Source of the DNA: an uncultured Alphaproteobacteria bacterium
GTDB taxonomy: Bacteria > Pseudomonadota > Alphaproteobacteria > RF32 > CAG-239
Length of the DNA: 16,494 nt
Direction: 5' to 3'
Assembly (NCBI GenBank): GCA_944391365.1
Contig: CALXTH010000083.1
Coordinates: 1-16,494, forward strand
The notes below the pieces were generated by a model. That model saw only the letters and a program-made list of their open reading frames with translations, did no database searches and was not told where the DNA came from. Positions 1 to 5,756 of the stretch are shown here, in pieces. Position 1 is the stretch's first letter; each line of letters starts with the position of its first letter. Made by a program: the position numbers and the translations under genes.

Positions 1-96
1 CCTCTTTAATGATACAGTTTCATACAAAGACAAGTATATCATAATTAAATTTTATTGTAAATTATAAATTCAAAATAAAAACTGAAATTTTGACAA

Positions 97-130
97 ATAA
101 AAAATCCCGTGTTCTTAAAACACAGGACTT
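97..130 (-). terminator. Rho-independent terminator for the leftward dsbD-like operon
   Basis: Arms TCC (105-107) plus GTGTT (109-113) pair with AACAC (119-123) plus GGA (125-127), with one C/A mismatch. Read on the minus strand, the hairpin is followed by a T-rich run (about 97-104). It lies about 300 bases beyond the DsbD-like stop codon, so the palindrome cluster at 141-458 would be the 3' UTR of that transcript. On the plus strand the T-run is weaker. Confidence 0.6.
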
Positions 131-355
131 TTCAACCTGACCAAAAGGATCAGGATTTCTCCTGAGCCTTATTCTCTCCACCAGTACAATCTGCACGCAG
201 TGCATTTCATGCCCCTATCTCCTCACAGCGTCCCTTCCCTTAGTAGGGAAGGACAGGATGAGTATGATTCAAAAAAAATCATCCTTATTTTTCTCTATCT
301 ACTCACCCTGACCCTCTCTATCAAGAGAGGGAACTTTCCTCTTTCTGCCAACATA

Positions 356-382
356 ATCTGAGCATCGCTCCTCATTAGCCGC
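356..382. repeat. 27-bp direct repeat, copy 1 (partner 4351-4377)
   Basis: Begins ATCTGAGCATCGC and ends CCTCATTAGCCGC. It matches 4351-4377 at 26 of 27 positions (T versus G in the middle). In both copies it runs into a TTAGC...GCTAA inverted repeat (375-399 here) and then a GCTAACCGA-headed hairpin, so the module order is conserved as well as the sequence. Confidence 0.85.
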
Positions 383-404
383 CAGCTTGCAACCGCTAAC
401 CGAC

Positions 405-426
405 CGGATCAAACGGCGCCCGTTTG
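405..426. repeat. 22-bp hairpin repeat, copy 1 (identical to 4869-4890)
   Basis: CGGAT followed by the palindrome CAAACGGCGCCCGTTTG (7-bp stem, CGC loop, 410-426). The 22 bases are identical to 4869-4890, where they lie in frame inside a secreted Cys-rich protein gene. This copy is immediately downstream of the DsbD-like stop codon. Confidence 0.85.
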
Positions 427-458
427 CTAACCGATGGGATCGACCTGCCTCAGGTCGA
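427..458. repeat. GCTAACCGA-type hairpin module forming the 3' end of the dsbD-like gene
   Basis: The perfect palindrome TCGACCTG-CCT-CAGGTCGA (440-458) is preceded by CTAACCGATGGG. The intergenic module at 4390-4422 has the same head (GCTAACCGATGGGG) and the same CTGCCTCAG centre but different outer stem bases. Read on the minus strand, the module supplies the codons for about the last ten residues and the TAG stop. Confidence 0.75.
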
Positions 459-2055
459 GGGTGTCAATAGTCAAAAGTTGAGGTAAAATTTTCATGGAAC
501 GCGTTTGCCCGTCATAATAAATATACAGCGGCACACTGTTCCGCCCATATTTTGCCAAAGCCTTTGTAATCCGGTCATCCCGGCTTGTCCAGTCAGCCTT
601 ATATAAAAGGATGTCATTTTCCTGAACAAGATGGGCAAAAGCCTCCGTCTCCAAAACAGCTTTTTCATTTGCCAGACAGGTAATGCACCATTTCGCCGTA
701 AAATCAATAAACACATTCCGCCCGGCCTCAACCTGACGCGAAACTTCCGCCTCGTCATAAACCCGCCAGACCGCAGAAGAGTTACCAACCGGGGATTTTG
801 GGGCAAAAACCTGTGCCAGCCAAACCCATGCCAGCCAGACACACGTCAGTAAGACCGGAATGGCAAACAAATGTTTCAAAGTTGTCATCCACTTTCCGGG
901 CTTGGGCAAAATCCGGCTGATAACCCGGGGGAAAAAGCCGATGAGTGTAAAGGGCAGGGCATAGCCGACCGCCAGAGACATGAACACCGGATAATACAAA
1001 TAGACCGGCTGCGTCAGAGTATAACCGATTGCCACCCCCATAAACGGCGCCGTACACGGACTGGCAATCACGACCGAAAACACCCCGGTCAGAAAAGAGC
1101 TCAGACGTTGTGTCCGCCCGGAAACAACCGCCAGCTTGTTAATCAGCGGAACATTAACATTGATAACGTCCAAGAACATTAAGGCGATCAGCAAAAAGAT
1201 TATGAACAAGACAAAAATAAACCAGGGCGATTGCAACTGAAATCCCCAGCCGATATTTTCTCCGCTCATTCTGAACCAGGCCAGAAAGGAGGCCATCACC
1301 AAAAAGGAAACCAATACCCCGCAGAAAAACAGAACCGCATCTTTTTTCGCACGCTGTTCGTTTTGAATATGCTTGACCAGCCCGATGGCTTTCAGGGACA
1401 AAATCGGAAGAATACAGGGCATCAAGTTCAAAATCAGTCCGCCCAGAAAAGCCATAAACATAACCCGGAGCAAATCATGCCCGGAAGCATTTTCTTCCGG
1501 ATTTGCCGCTTCTTGAAACATAAATTGTTCTGCCTGTTGGATCACCTGTCGCCATTCTGCCGATGGCAAAACATTATGTTCCACAACCGGAAGAGTGAAT
1601 TTAAGCCGGGCATTCCCCGGAACACATTCCTCAAAACAGGCTTGCCAACTGACTTCGGCCTCCAGGCCGACCTGTTGAGCATAAACATCACCCGGACGGA
1701 TTGTCGCCAGATAATAAGCTTCGCCGGCATATCCGTAAACGGCAATAATATCTTCATCAAACAGAGCCGGAACACTCCATTCTTCATCAACCACCTCAAA
1801 ACCGGGAGGTAATTTCCACGTTACGGTCGTCGGCAAACCGATATCACCTTTTTCCGGTGAAAGGATATGCCACTTGTCCGCAATATCGAATTTAATCAGA
1901 ATCTGAATATCCTGTGCCGAGTTTAAAAGAGCCGAGCTCGTATATCCGGCCAGCCGGACTTGAGGCCCTGCGGCCAAAACGACAGCTTCTGCCCTGGCCG
2001 CCGTTCCGACGGCCAGACACACAATAGCCAAATATCTGATGAAACGCCTCAGCAT
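427..2055 (-). CDS. dsbD: DsbD/ScsB-like thiol:disulfide interchange membrane protein
   Basis: Predicted to carry reducing equivalents from cytoplasmic thioredoxin across the inner membrane to periplasmic thiol partners. The 542 residues show the three-part DsbD layout: a signal peptide (about 1-22), an N-terminal periplasmic domain ending near 160 with a Cys pair in WQACFEECVPG (C140, C144), a multi-pass core (about 195-415) with C214 in LMPCILP and C334 in ASPCTAP, and a C-terminal thioredoxin-like domain (about 430-540) with WCITC (C457, C460) and a cis-Pro candidate at P509. The C-x3-C spacing in the N-domain suits the ScsB/PF11412 type rather than E. coli nDsbD. Its ATG overlaps the stop of the phosphatidyltransferase gene by one base, suggesting translational coupling. 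The last residues (LDLRQVDPIG) and the stop codon lie in a palindromic repeat module. The general family is secure; the exact partner is not known. Confidence 0.9.
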   Translation of the reverse strand: MLRRFIRYLAIVCLAVGTAARAEAVVLAAGPQVRLAGYTSSALLNSAQDIQILIKFDIADKWHILSPEKGDIGLPTTVTWKLPPGFEVVDEEWSVPALFDEDIIAVYGYAGEAYYLATIRPGDVYAQQVGLEAEVSWQACFEECVPGNARLKFTLPVVEHNVLPSAEWRQVIQQAEQFMFQEAANPEENASGHDLLRVMFMAFLGGLILNLMPCILPILSLKAIGLVKHIQNEQRAKKDAVLFFCGVLVSFLVMASFLAWFRMSGENIGWGFQLQSPWFIFVLFIIFLLIALMFLDVINVNVPLINKLAVVSGRTQRLSSFLTGVFSVVIASPCTAPFMGVAIGYTLTQPVYLYYPVFMSLAVGYALPFTLIGFFPRVISRILPKPGKWMTTLKHLFAIPVLLTCVWLAWVWLAQVFAPKSPVGNSSAVWRVYDEAEVSRQVEAGRNVFIDFTAKWCITCLANEKAVLETEAFAHLVQENDILLYKADWTSRDDRITKALAKYGRNSVPLYIYYDGQTRSMKILPQLLTIDTLDLRQVDPIG

Positions 2056-2765
2056 TATTTTCTGCCGGCCATAATAACAAAGTTATAATACGCCGTAACC
2101 ATAATGCTCAAAGCCTTAATCAAACACAAAACACCGAGCAAAAGAGCAATCTGCATAAACCATCCCGGCAACAGACACATAATGACAAGAGCAACAAATG
2201 TCTCCGCCCCTTGGGCAAAACCGCCCAGATAAAAAGGAGACTTGTCCAAAGATATTCTGGAAAAAGCCTTGTTTTTATAGGCAATCATTGCATAAGCCAA
2301 CATAGCGCAGGCCGATGCCGCAAAGGAAAATAGCAGAAAAGCCGCAGCAACGGCATTCTGCATCGGATTAGCGAGTGCAAAACCAAAAATAGCCCCCGTA
2401 TAAAAGACATAATCAAGAGTCGCATCAAGAAAAACCCCAAACTCCGTCACTTTGGAACGACGGGCAATTTCCCCGTCAATCGAGTCAAACAAACGGTTAA
2501 GCAAAATGCAGAGCAAAGCGTAAAAATATAGATTGAGCGACAAAAAATTAATCGCCAGCAGCCCGATGGCAAACCCGGTCAGCGAAGCCACATTGGCGGA
2601 AACCCCGGCTTTATGAAGATTCTGCGCCGTCCATGTAACCGACTTGTGCATTTTTTTGCACAAATCCTGAGTTGAACTGTTTATATACGAAAAACTCTGC
2701 TTGATTTTATACTTTTCGAGCTTGCTGTTTAAAGCATCTTTGATAGATCTGATCTTTTCAGGCAT
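2055..2765 (-). CDS. CDP-alcohol phosphatidyltransferase family membrane protein
   Basis: Transfers a phosphatidyl group from CDP-diacylglycerol (or a related CDP-alcohol) to an alcohol acceptor in the inner membrane. The family signature is present as D98-x2-D101-G102-x2-A105-R106, then G114-x3-D118-x3-D122 (numbered from an upstream in-frame GTG at 2777). It has seven rather than the more common eight residues between AR and G. Several hydrophobic segments follow. I chose the ATG at 2765 (236 residues, MPEKIRSIKD) because a GAGG sits six bases upstream; the GTG at 2777 overlaps that site. The first 50 or so residues are hydrophilic and precede the catalytic domain. The acceptor (glycerol-P, serine, inositol-P or other) cannot be told from sequence. 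The pairing with a DsbD-like gene is unexpected. Confidence 0.85.
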   Translation of the reverse strand: MPEKIRSIKDALNSKLEKYKIKQSFSYINSSTQDLCKKMHKSVTWTAQNLHKAGVSANVASLTGFAIGLLAINFLSLNLYFYALLCILLNRLFDSIDGEIARRSKVTEFGVFLDATLDYVFYTGAIFGFALANPMQNAVAAAFLLFSFAASACAMLAYAMIAYKNKAFSRISLDKSPFYLGGFAQGAETFVALVIMCLLPGWFMQIALLLGVLCLIKALSIMVTAYYNFVIMAGRK

Positions 2766-2816
2766 GACAAACCTCACAATCGTAAAAGTTAACCACTGAT
2801 GAAAAGATATACCTTT

Positions 2817-2844
2817 TTTATAAAAAAGAAAAGGCTGTTATCAA
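2817..2844 (-). promoter_or_regulatory. Candidate promoter of the phosphatidyltransferase-dsbD unit
   Basis: On the minus strand, TTGATA (2839-2844) and TATAAA (2817-2822) are separated by 16 bases, about 50 bases upstream of the chosen ATG. The surroundings are AT-rich, so chance matches are likely. Confidence 0.4.
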
Positions 2845-2918
2845 GTTATTAATAAGAAATAAACCGGAAATTTTCGCCTGTTTATCAAAAACTTTCATGA
2901 ATTTTTCTTCATTAGGTA

Positions 2919-3560
2919 TTAACAACCGGCCAACTCCTTCAGGCGCCGGACAATTTCTTCAAACATATCATAGGTCAAAACCCCAGTATTGATATTATAC
3001 CGCGATGTATGATAAGAATTAAGCATTTTCAAATGATGTCGGGGCAAATCATGAACCGCCCCATGCTTAAACGGAAAGGCTGATTTCTTATATCCCAAGA
3101 CACTCAGAACAGCCCCATGGGCAATACTCCCCAACGTTAAAATAACTTTGAGGTTTGGCATATTGGCAATTTCATCAACCAGAAAACGCCCGCAGGTCTT
3201 GACTTCCTCCCCGGTTGGCTTGTTTTCCGGCGGCACACAACGGACAGAATTTGTCACCCGGACATTCATCAGTTCAAATCCGTCATCTTTGCGCTTTTGA
3301 TAATTTCCCTTGGCCAGGCCATATTTTTTCAGAATAGGGTAGAGCACATCTCCGGCATAATCATTTGTAAACGGACGTGCCGTCTGATTTGCCCCGTTTA
3401 AGCCCGGAGCCAGACCGACCACCAGAATTTCAGCATCAATGCTGCCGAAAGGCGGAACCGGAGCATTAAAATAACTCGGAAATTTCAAACGATTGGCTTC
3501 GCGAAAAGCAACCAGACGCGGACACAAATCACAATCCCTTCCGGGGCAGACAAAAACCAT
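2919..3560 (-). CDS. Family 5 uracil-DNA glycosylase (UDGb-type, 4Fe-4S)
   Basis: Removes uracil (and in this family often other deaminated bases) from DNA at the start of base-excision repair; cytoplasmic. The 213 residues carry the iron-sulfur cysteines C10, C13, C108 and C123, the motif GLAPGLNGAN (49-58) and the C-terminal motif NSYHTSRYN (181-189). Family-5 enzymes lack the catalytic Asp/Asn of family 1 after the GLAPG motif, and here A51-P52-G53-L54 fits that. Length is typical. The ATG at 3560 is preceded by AGAGGTG at good spacing. It is a stand-alone gene with its own candidate promoter, divergent from the small membrane protein at 3729. The family assignment is strong; substrate range is not visible. 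Confidence 0.92.
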   Translation of the reverse strand: MVFVCPGRDCDLCPRLVAFREANRLKFPSYFNAPVPPFGSIDAEILVVGLAPGLNGANQTARPFTNDYAGDVLYPILKKYGLAKGNYQKRKDDGFELMNVRVTNSVRCVPPENKPTGEEVKTCGRFLVDEIANMPNLKVILTLGSIAHGAVLSVLGYKKSAFPFKHGAVHDLPRHHLKMLNSYHTSRYNINTGVLTYDMFEEIVRRLKELAGC

Positions 3561-3585
3561 TTTTCACCTCTAAAAAACAAACTCT

Positions 3586-3613
3586 ATTATATAAACAAAA
3601 AATTAAAAAACAA
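3586..3613 (-). promoter_or_regulatory. Candidate sigma-70 promoter of the UDGb gene
   Basis: On the minus strand there is a perfect -10 TATAAT (3586-3591), a 16-base spacer and a -35-like TTGTTT (3608-3613). The -10 lies 26 bases upstream of the ATG, next to a clear ribosome binding site. Confidence 0.55.
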
Positions 3614-3657
3614 TTTAAGTTTTTCAACAAAATCTATCAACAAGCATAGAAAAAGAG

Positions 3658-3684
3658 TTGTCAAATACATATATTTTCTATAGC
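3658..3684 (+). promoter_or_regulatory. Weak candidate promoter of the small membrane protein
   Basis: TTGTCA (3658-3663) and TATAGC (3679-3684) are spaced by only 15 bases, about 45 bases upstream of the chosen ATG. The spacing is short and the -10 imperfect. Confidence 0.3.
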
Positions 3685-3728
3685 TTAACCCTGTGTGTAG
3701 AGATGTAAGACTTGAAGAGGATTGTCAA

Positions 3729-4076
3729 ATGGGTACAAGAAAGGCCAATTACATATATATTACGGTAGCAGTAGCTTTCACGATATTTTTAGGTTTTCTG
3801 TATAATATTTCTTATATTACAACATTTTATTACAGCGTTGCGGCTCACCTGCATGAATTGTTTATTGTTATTCCGGCAATAATCTGCGCAATTTTGTTTG
3901 CTAATAACGGCTCTTTCTGGCTGACCATGCTGGTCTTGGCTTGCATTGACGCGGTTGGTTTCAGGGTTTATCATAATCTGGGATTAGCTGATGTCACCGC
4001 CTTACTAATGATTATCGTAACTTTTTTAATAACAGTTTTTGCCGTCAATCTGGTCAAAGTTTTACTCAGAGGATAA
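3729..4076 (+). CDS. Small integral membrane protein of unknown function
   Basis: I do not recognise a family. The 115-residue product (MGTRKANYIY...) has a short positively charged start and about four hydrophobic segments: roughly residues 8-28, 38-52, 57-73 and 82-105. It ends VKVLLRG. The ATG at 3729 is preferred over an upstream in-frame start at 3693 because AGAGG (3716-3720) lies eight bases before it. It is a single-gene unit: divergent from the UDGb gene and closed by a strong terminator directly after the stop. The first two segments contain several aromatic residues (NISYITTFYYS). It could be a phage-holin-like or accessory membrane protein, but nothing visible supports a specific role. 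Confidence 0.7.
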   Translation: MGTRKANYIYITVAVAFTIFLGFLYNISYITTFYYSVAAHLHELFIVIPAIICAILFANNGSFWLTMLVLACIDAVGFRVYHNLGLADVTALLMIIVTFLITVFAVNLVKVLLRG

Positions 4077-4080
4077 AAGA

Positions 4081-4106
4081 GGAGGGGCTGAGCCCCCCTT
4101 TTTTAT
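4081..4106 (+). terminator. Rho-independent terminator after the small membrane protein
   Basis: GGGGC (4084-4088) pairs with GCCCC across a TGA loop, with additional G/C pairs outside, and is followed by TTTTTT. It starts four bases after the stop codon. Confidence 0.85.
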
Positions 4107-4137
4107 AACCATAAACTCTGCATAACTCACAGCTCCA

Positions 4138-4176
4138 ATCATTGCGAGGCGAATTTATTCGCCGCGGCAATCCACA
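4138..4176 (+). repeat. ATTGCGAG...CGCGGCAAT palindromic element, copy 1
   Basis: Conserved flanks TCATTGCGAG and CGCGGCAATCCACA surround a variable core GGCGAAT-TT-ATTCGCC (4148-4163), a 7-bp stem. Two more copies lie at 4701-4741 and, inverted, at 4753-4789 inside the next gene, with different cores. Elements with similar outer sequence occur in many bacterial genomes as REP-like repeats (established knowledge, recalled and not searched). Confidence 0.8.
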
Positions 4177-4350
4177 GAAAAATCAGCAACTGTCATTCTC
4201 GGACTTGTTCCGGACATCCAGGTTTAGCAAAAAACTTCACAGCCGCAGGCTGTGCCTAAATCCACCTCTCTTAATAAAGAGGTCACCCGCAAGGGCGGGT
4301 GAATATGATTCAAAAAATCATCCTTACCTCCCGAGTCCTCCACCAACTCT

Positions 4351-4377
4351 ATCTGAGCATCGCGCCTCATTAGCCGC
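4351..4377. repeat. 27-bp direct repeat, copy 2 (partner 356-382)
   Basis: Matches 356-382 with a single mismatch. It continues into a TTAGC/GCTAA pair (4370-4395) whose interior (CAAGCT) is the reverse complement of the interior in cluster A (AGCTTG), and then into the GCTAACCGATGGGG hairpin ending at 4422. Confidence 0.85.
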
Positions 4378-4463
4378 TGAACAAGCTACCGCTAACCGAT
4401 GGGGTGAAGCTGCCTCAGCTTCCCCGTTTGTGCAAATTTTTCGTCGCTTCATAAAATTTATTA

Positions 4464-4492
4464 TTTACAACTATTTTATTTTCTGGTATAAT
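4464..4492 (+). promoter_or_regulatory. Near-consensus sigma-70 promoter of the Cys-rich secreted genes
   Basis: A -35 TTTACA (4464-4469), an exact 17-base spacer and a perfect -10 TATAAT (4487-4492) preceded by TG one base away, which makes an extended -10. Transcription would begin near 4499-4501, about 30 bases before the ATG. It is the best promoter in the window and predicts strong, possibly constitutive expression. Confidence 0.8.
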
Positions 4493-4527
4493 AGGAGTCG
4501 TAGGAAAGAAGTTTGCAAGGAGATATT

Positions 4528-5745
4528 ATGATGAAAATACGTTATGCTTTATTGTTATCCGTATCCTGTCTCGGCCTCGGCTCTCTTGCCCATGCCGGAC
4601 TCACACCTGATATCACCCCGGTTGGGAAGAATACATCTATCTTCACATACACATCCAACAAGACACACCTCTCTTCCCAATCCAAACTTCTTTCCGCCTC
4701 TGTCATTGCGAGGAGGACATTGTCCGACGCGGCAATCCACAATAATATAAATGGATCGCCACGCGGATTATTATCCGCTCGCGATGACACAGATGATTTA
4801 CTTGACTCAACAGGGGCACAAGGCGCACGCAGTGCTATCTTATCCCCAATCAACCAACAGCAAAAGATCGGATCAAACGGCGCCCGTTTGGCGAGCGTAT
4901 GCTTCATTACAGACGCGGGGAATTGCCGGGATAATGATTATACTGGGGCAAATACCCCGGATAATTCTTCCGGCAGGACGCCGGGCGGTGGTAGCTCATC
5001 AGGCGGGGATGAAAGCGAGGACGACTGGAAAGTCGATAACGAAGAAAAATGTAAAAAAGAAGGCTACACCAACGAAGACTGCGGCGAAGCCGCCACACCG
5101 GGAACATCATGTCTCTACGATTCTTCATGGCATTCTGGCTGCATCTGTAAACCGGAATACAACAAAACCTGCTCGGGCGCAGATGAGGCCGGGAAAGGCA
5201 CCAGCTGTAACGGAAAATATAAAGAATGCTGTTCGCTATGCTCGGCCTATCCTTATACGGACAGCACAATTCCGGACGGACACATCATCACGGCAAGTTG
5301 TCAGAGCTGCACAGAAACAAAATACCAAACCAGATGTGACACCAATACAAGCAATACTGGAAACTACGTCAATTGCGGTTCTGCAACAGGAAGCGGAAAA
5401 AGCTGCACAGATAACAGCGGCACCTACTATCAAAAATGTTCCTGTCCCACAGATTATGAATGGAATGCAACTTCCCAAAAATGTGTCTGTTCAACAAGTT
5501 TCAAATACACCTGCAACGGAAACAACTCAGCCGGTGGCGACGGAAAATCGTGTGACAATAAATATCAAAAATGCAAATGTGCCAGCGGTTTTACTTGGAA
5601 CGCATCCAGCGGCATGTGTATATGCAACGGAACAGACTGGTGCACGCTTAACCAGAACTGCCAGACCTTGGGCTACACCCAACAGTCCTGTTCCGGACAA
5701 AAACTAAAATGTCCTTTCAATACAAACTATGTATTATGTTTTTAA
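4528..5745 (+). CDS. Secreted Cys-rich repeat protein with palindromic-element-derived linker
   Basis: I do not recognise a named family. The product has 405 residues. The start is ATG 4528 (or the adjacent ATG 4531), preceded by AAGGAGA (4517-4523). A signal peptide ends near AHA23. Residues 24-124 contain no cysteine and are low in recognisable structure; they include residues 58-88 and 114-121, encoded by palindromic elements. A Gly/Ser stretch (153-161) leads to a Cys-rich region (about 171-404) with EGF/TIL-like spacing, loosely repeated as C-x-C...GFTWNASSGMCIC and YEWNATSQKCVC. It ends in CQTLGYTQQSCSGQKLKCPF, a module that also begins the next protein. Likely extracellular or surface-exposed and disulfide-bonded. 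A short 11-base gap and a good ribosome site link it to the next gene. Confidence 0.8.
   Translation: MMKIRYALLLSVSCLGLGSLAHAGLTPDITPVGKNTSIFTYTSNKTHLSSQSKLLSASVIARRTLSDAAIHNNINGSPRGLLSARDDTDDLLDSTGAQGARSAILSPINQQQKIGSNGARLASVCFITDAGNCRDNDYTGANTPDNSSGRTPGGGSSSGGDESEDDWKVDNEEKCKKEGYTNEDCGEAATPGTSCLYDSSWHSGCICKPEYNKTCSGADEAGKGTSCNGKYKECCSLCSAYPYTDSTIPDGHIITASCQSCTETKYQTRCDTNTSNTGNYVNCGSATGSGKSCTDNSGTYYQKCSCPTDYEWNATSQKCVCSTSFKYTCNGNNSAGGDGKSCDNKYQKCKCASGFTWNASSGMCICNGTDWCTLNQNCQTLGYTQQSCSGQKLKCPFNTNYVLCF
4701..4741 (+). repeat. ATTGCGAG element, copy 2, in frame inside the Cys-rich gene
   Basis: TGTCATTGCGAG and CGCGGCAATCCACA flank a core with stem GGACA/TGTCC (4715-4725). The outer flanks match copy 1 almost exactly. 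It does not interrupt the reading frame. With copy 3 it encodes residues 58-88, for example SVIARRTLSDAAIH. Confidence 0.85.
4753..4789 (-). repeat. ATTGCGAG element, copy 3, inverted, in frame inside the Cys-rich gene
   Basis: Read on the minus strand it starts TGTCATCGCGAG and ends CGTGGCGATCC, with core stem GCGGAT/ATCCGC (4763-4778). It is inverted relative to copy 2 and 11 bases from it, so the two copies could also pair with each other. Relative to copy 2 it shows a paired T-to-C and A-to-G change across the stem. Confidence 0.8.
4825..4835. repeat. GCAC-GCA-GTGC mini-hairpin inside the Cys-rich gene
   Basis: A 4-bp stem with a GCA loop. The centre (GCACGCAGTGC) is shared exactly with the 192-204 hairpin of cluster A. 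It is short, so chance is possible, but it sits between two clearer repeats. Confidence 0.5.
4869..4890. repeat. 22-bp hairpin repeat, copy 2, in frame inside the Cys-rich gene
   Basis: Identical to 405-426, including the 7-bp stem CAAACGG/CCGTTTG and CGC loop. Here it encodes residues 114-121 (IGSNGARL). An exact 22-bp match between a 3' untranslated region and a coding region 4.5 kb away is not expected by chance. Confidence 0.85.
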
Positions 5746-5756
5746 GGAGAGAAAAT

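Larger units (their letters stand above)
141..458. repeat. Palindrome cluster A (mosaic of short hairpin modules)
   Basis: This stretch has no credible gene and is a string of perfect or near-perfect short inverted repeats. They are TCAGGA/TCCTGA at 150-165, TGCAC-GCA-GTGCA at 192-204, CCTTCCCT/AGGGAAGG at 233-252, ATGATT/AATCAT at 264-282, CCCTCTCT/AGAGAGGG at 312-331, TTAGC/GCTAA at 375-399, CAAACGG-CGC-CCGTTTG at 410-426 and TCGACCTG-CCT-CAGGTCGA at 440-458. Several modules recur in cluster B (4138-4425) in a similar order, and one recurs inside a coding gene at 4869-4890. The right end overlaps the last codons of the DsbD-like gene. Most modules are not followed by T-runs, so they are not simply stacked terminators. 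A REP-like family of non-autonomous elements is the likeliest reading. Confidence 0.8.
4138..4425. repeat. Palindrome cluster B (mosaic of short hairpin modules)
   Basis: A gene-free stretch packed with inverted repeats: the ATTGCGAG element (4138-4176), a CGGA-CTTGT-TCCG hairpin with GTCAT/ATCCAGG flanks (4191-4222), CACAGCC-GCA-GGCTGTG (4238-4254), ACCTCT/AGAGGT (4264-4283), CACCCGC-AAGG-GCGGGTG (4284-4301), ATGATT/AATCAT (about 4306-4322), the 27-bp repeat (4351-4377), TTAGC/GCTAA (4370-4395) and GAAGCTG-CCT-CAGCTTC (4406-4422). An open frame runs through it on the plus strand (4142-4531), but its predicted protein is just translated repeat. The cluster ends about 40 bases before the promoter of the Cys-rich genes. 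Confidence 0.8.

Noticed and set aside
141..458. CRISPR array or attachment site in the first intergenic cluster
   Set aside because: The repeats are different palindromes at irregular spacing, with no equal-length spacers, and no cas, integrase or tRNA gene is nearby.
2886..2910. Terminator downstream of the UDGb gene
   Set aside because: ATGAA/TTCAT gives only five A/T-rich pairs; the following T-run on the minus strand is interrupted, so support is too weak.
4142..4531. A 129-codon open frame on the plus strand through cluster B
   Set aside because: It is made of repeat modules, has no ribosome site, and runs through the strong promoter at 4464-4492 into the start of the real gene.
4751..5707. 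A 318-codon open frame overlapping the Cys-rich gene in another frame
   Set aside because: The Cys-rich frame has a signal peptide, ribosome site and a module shared with its neighbour; the alternative is Lys/Arg/Thr-rich and lacks all of these.
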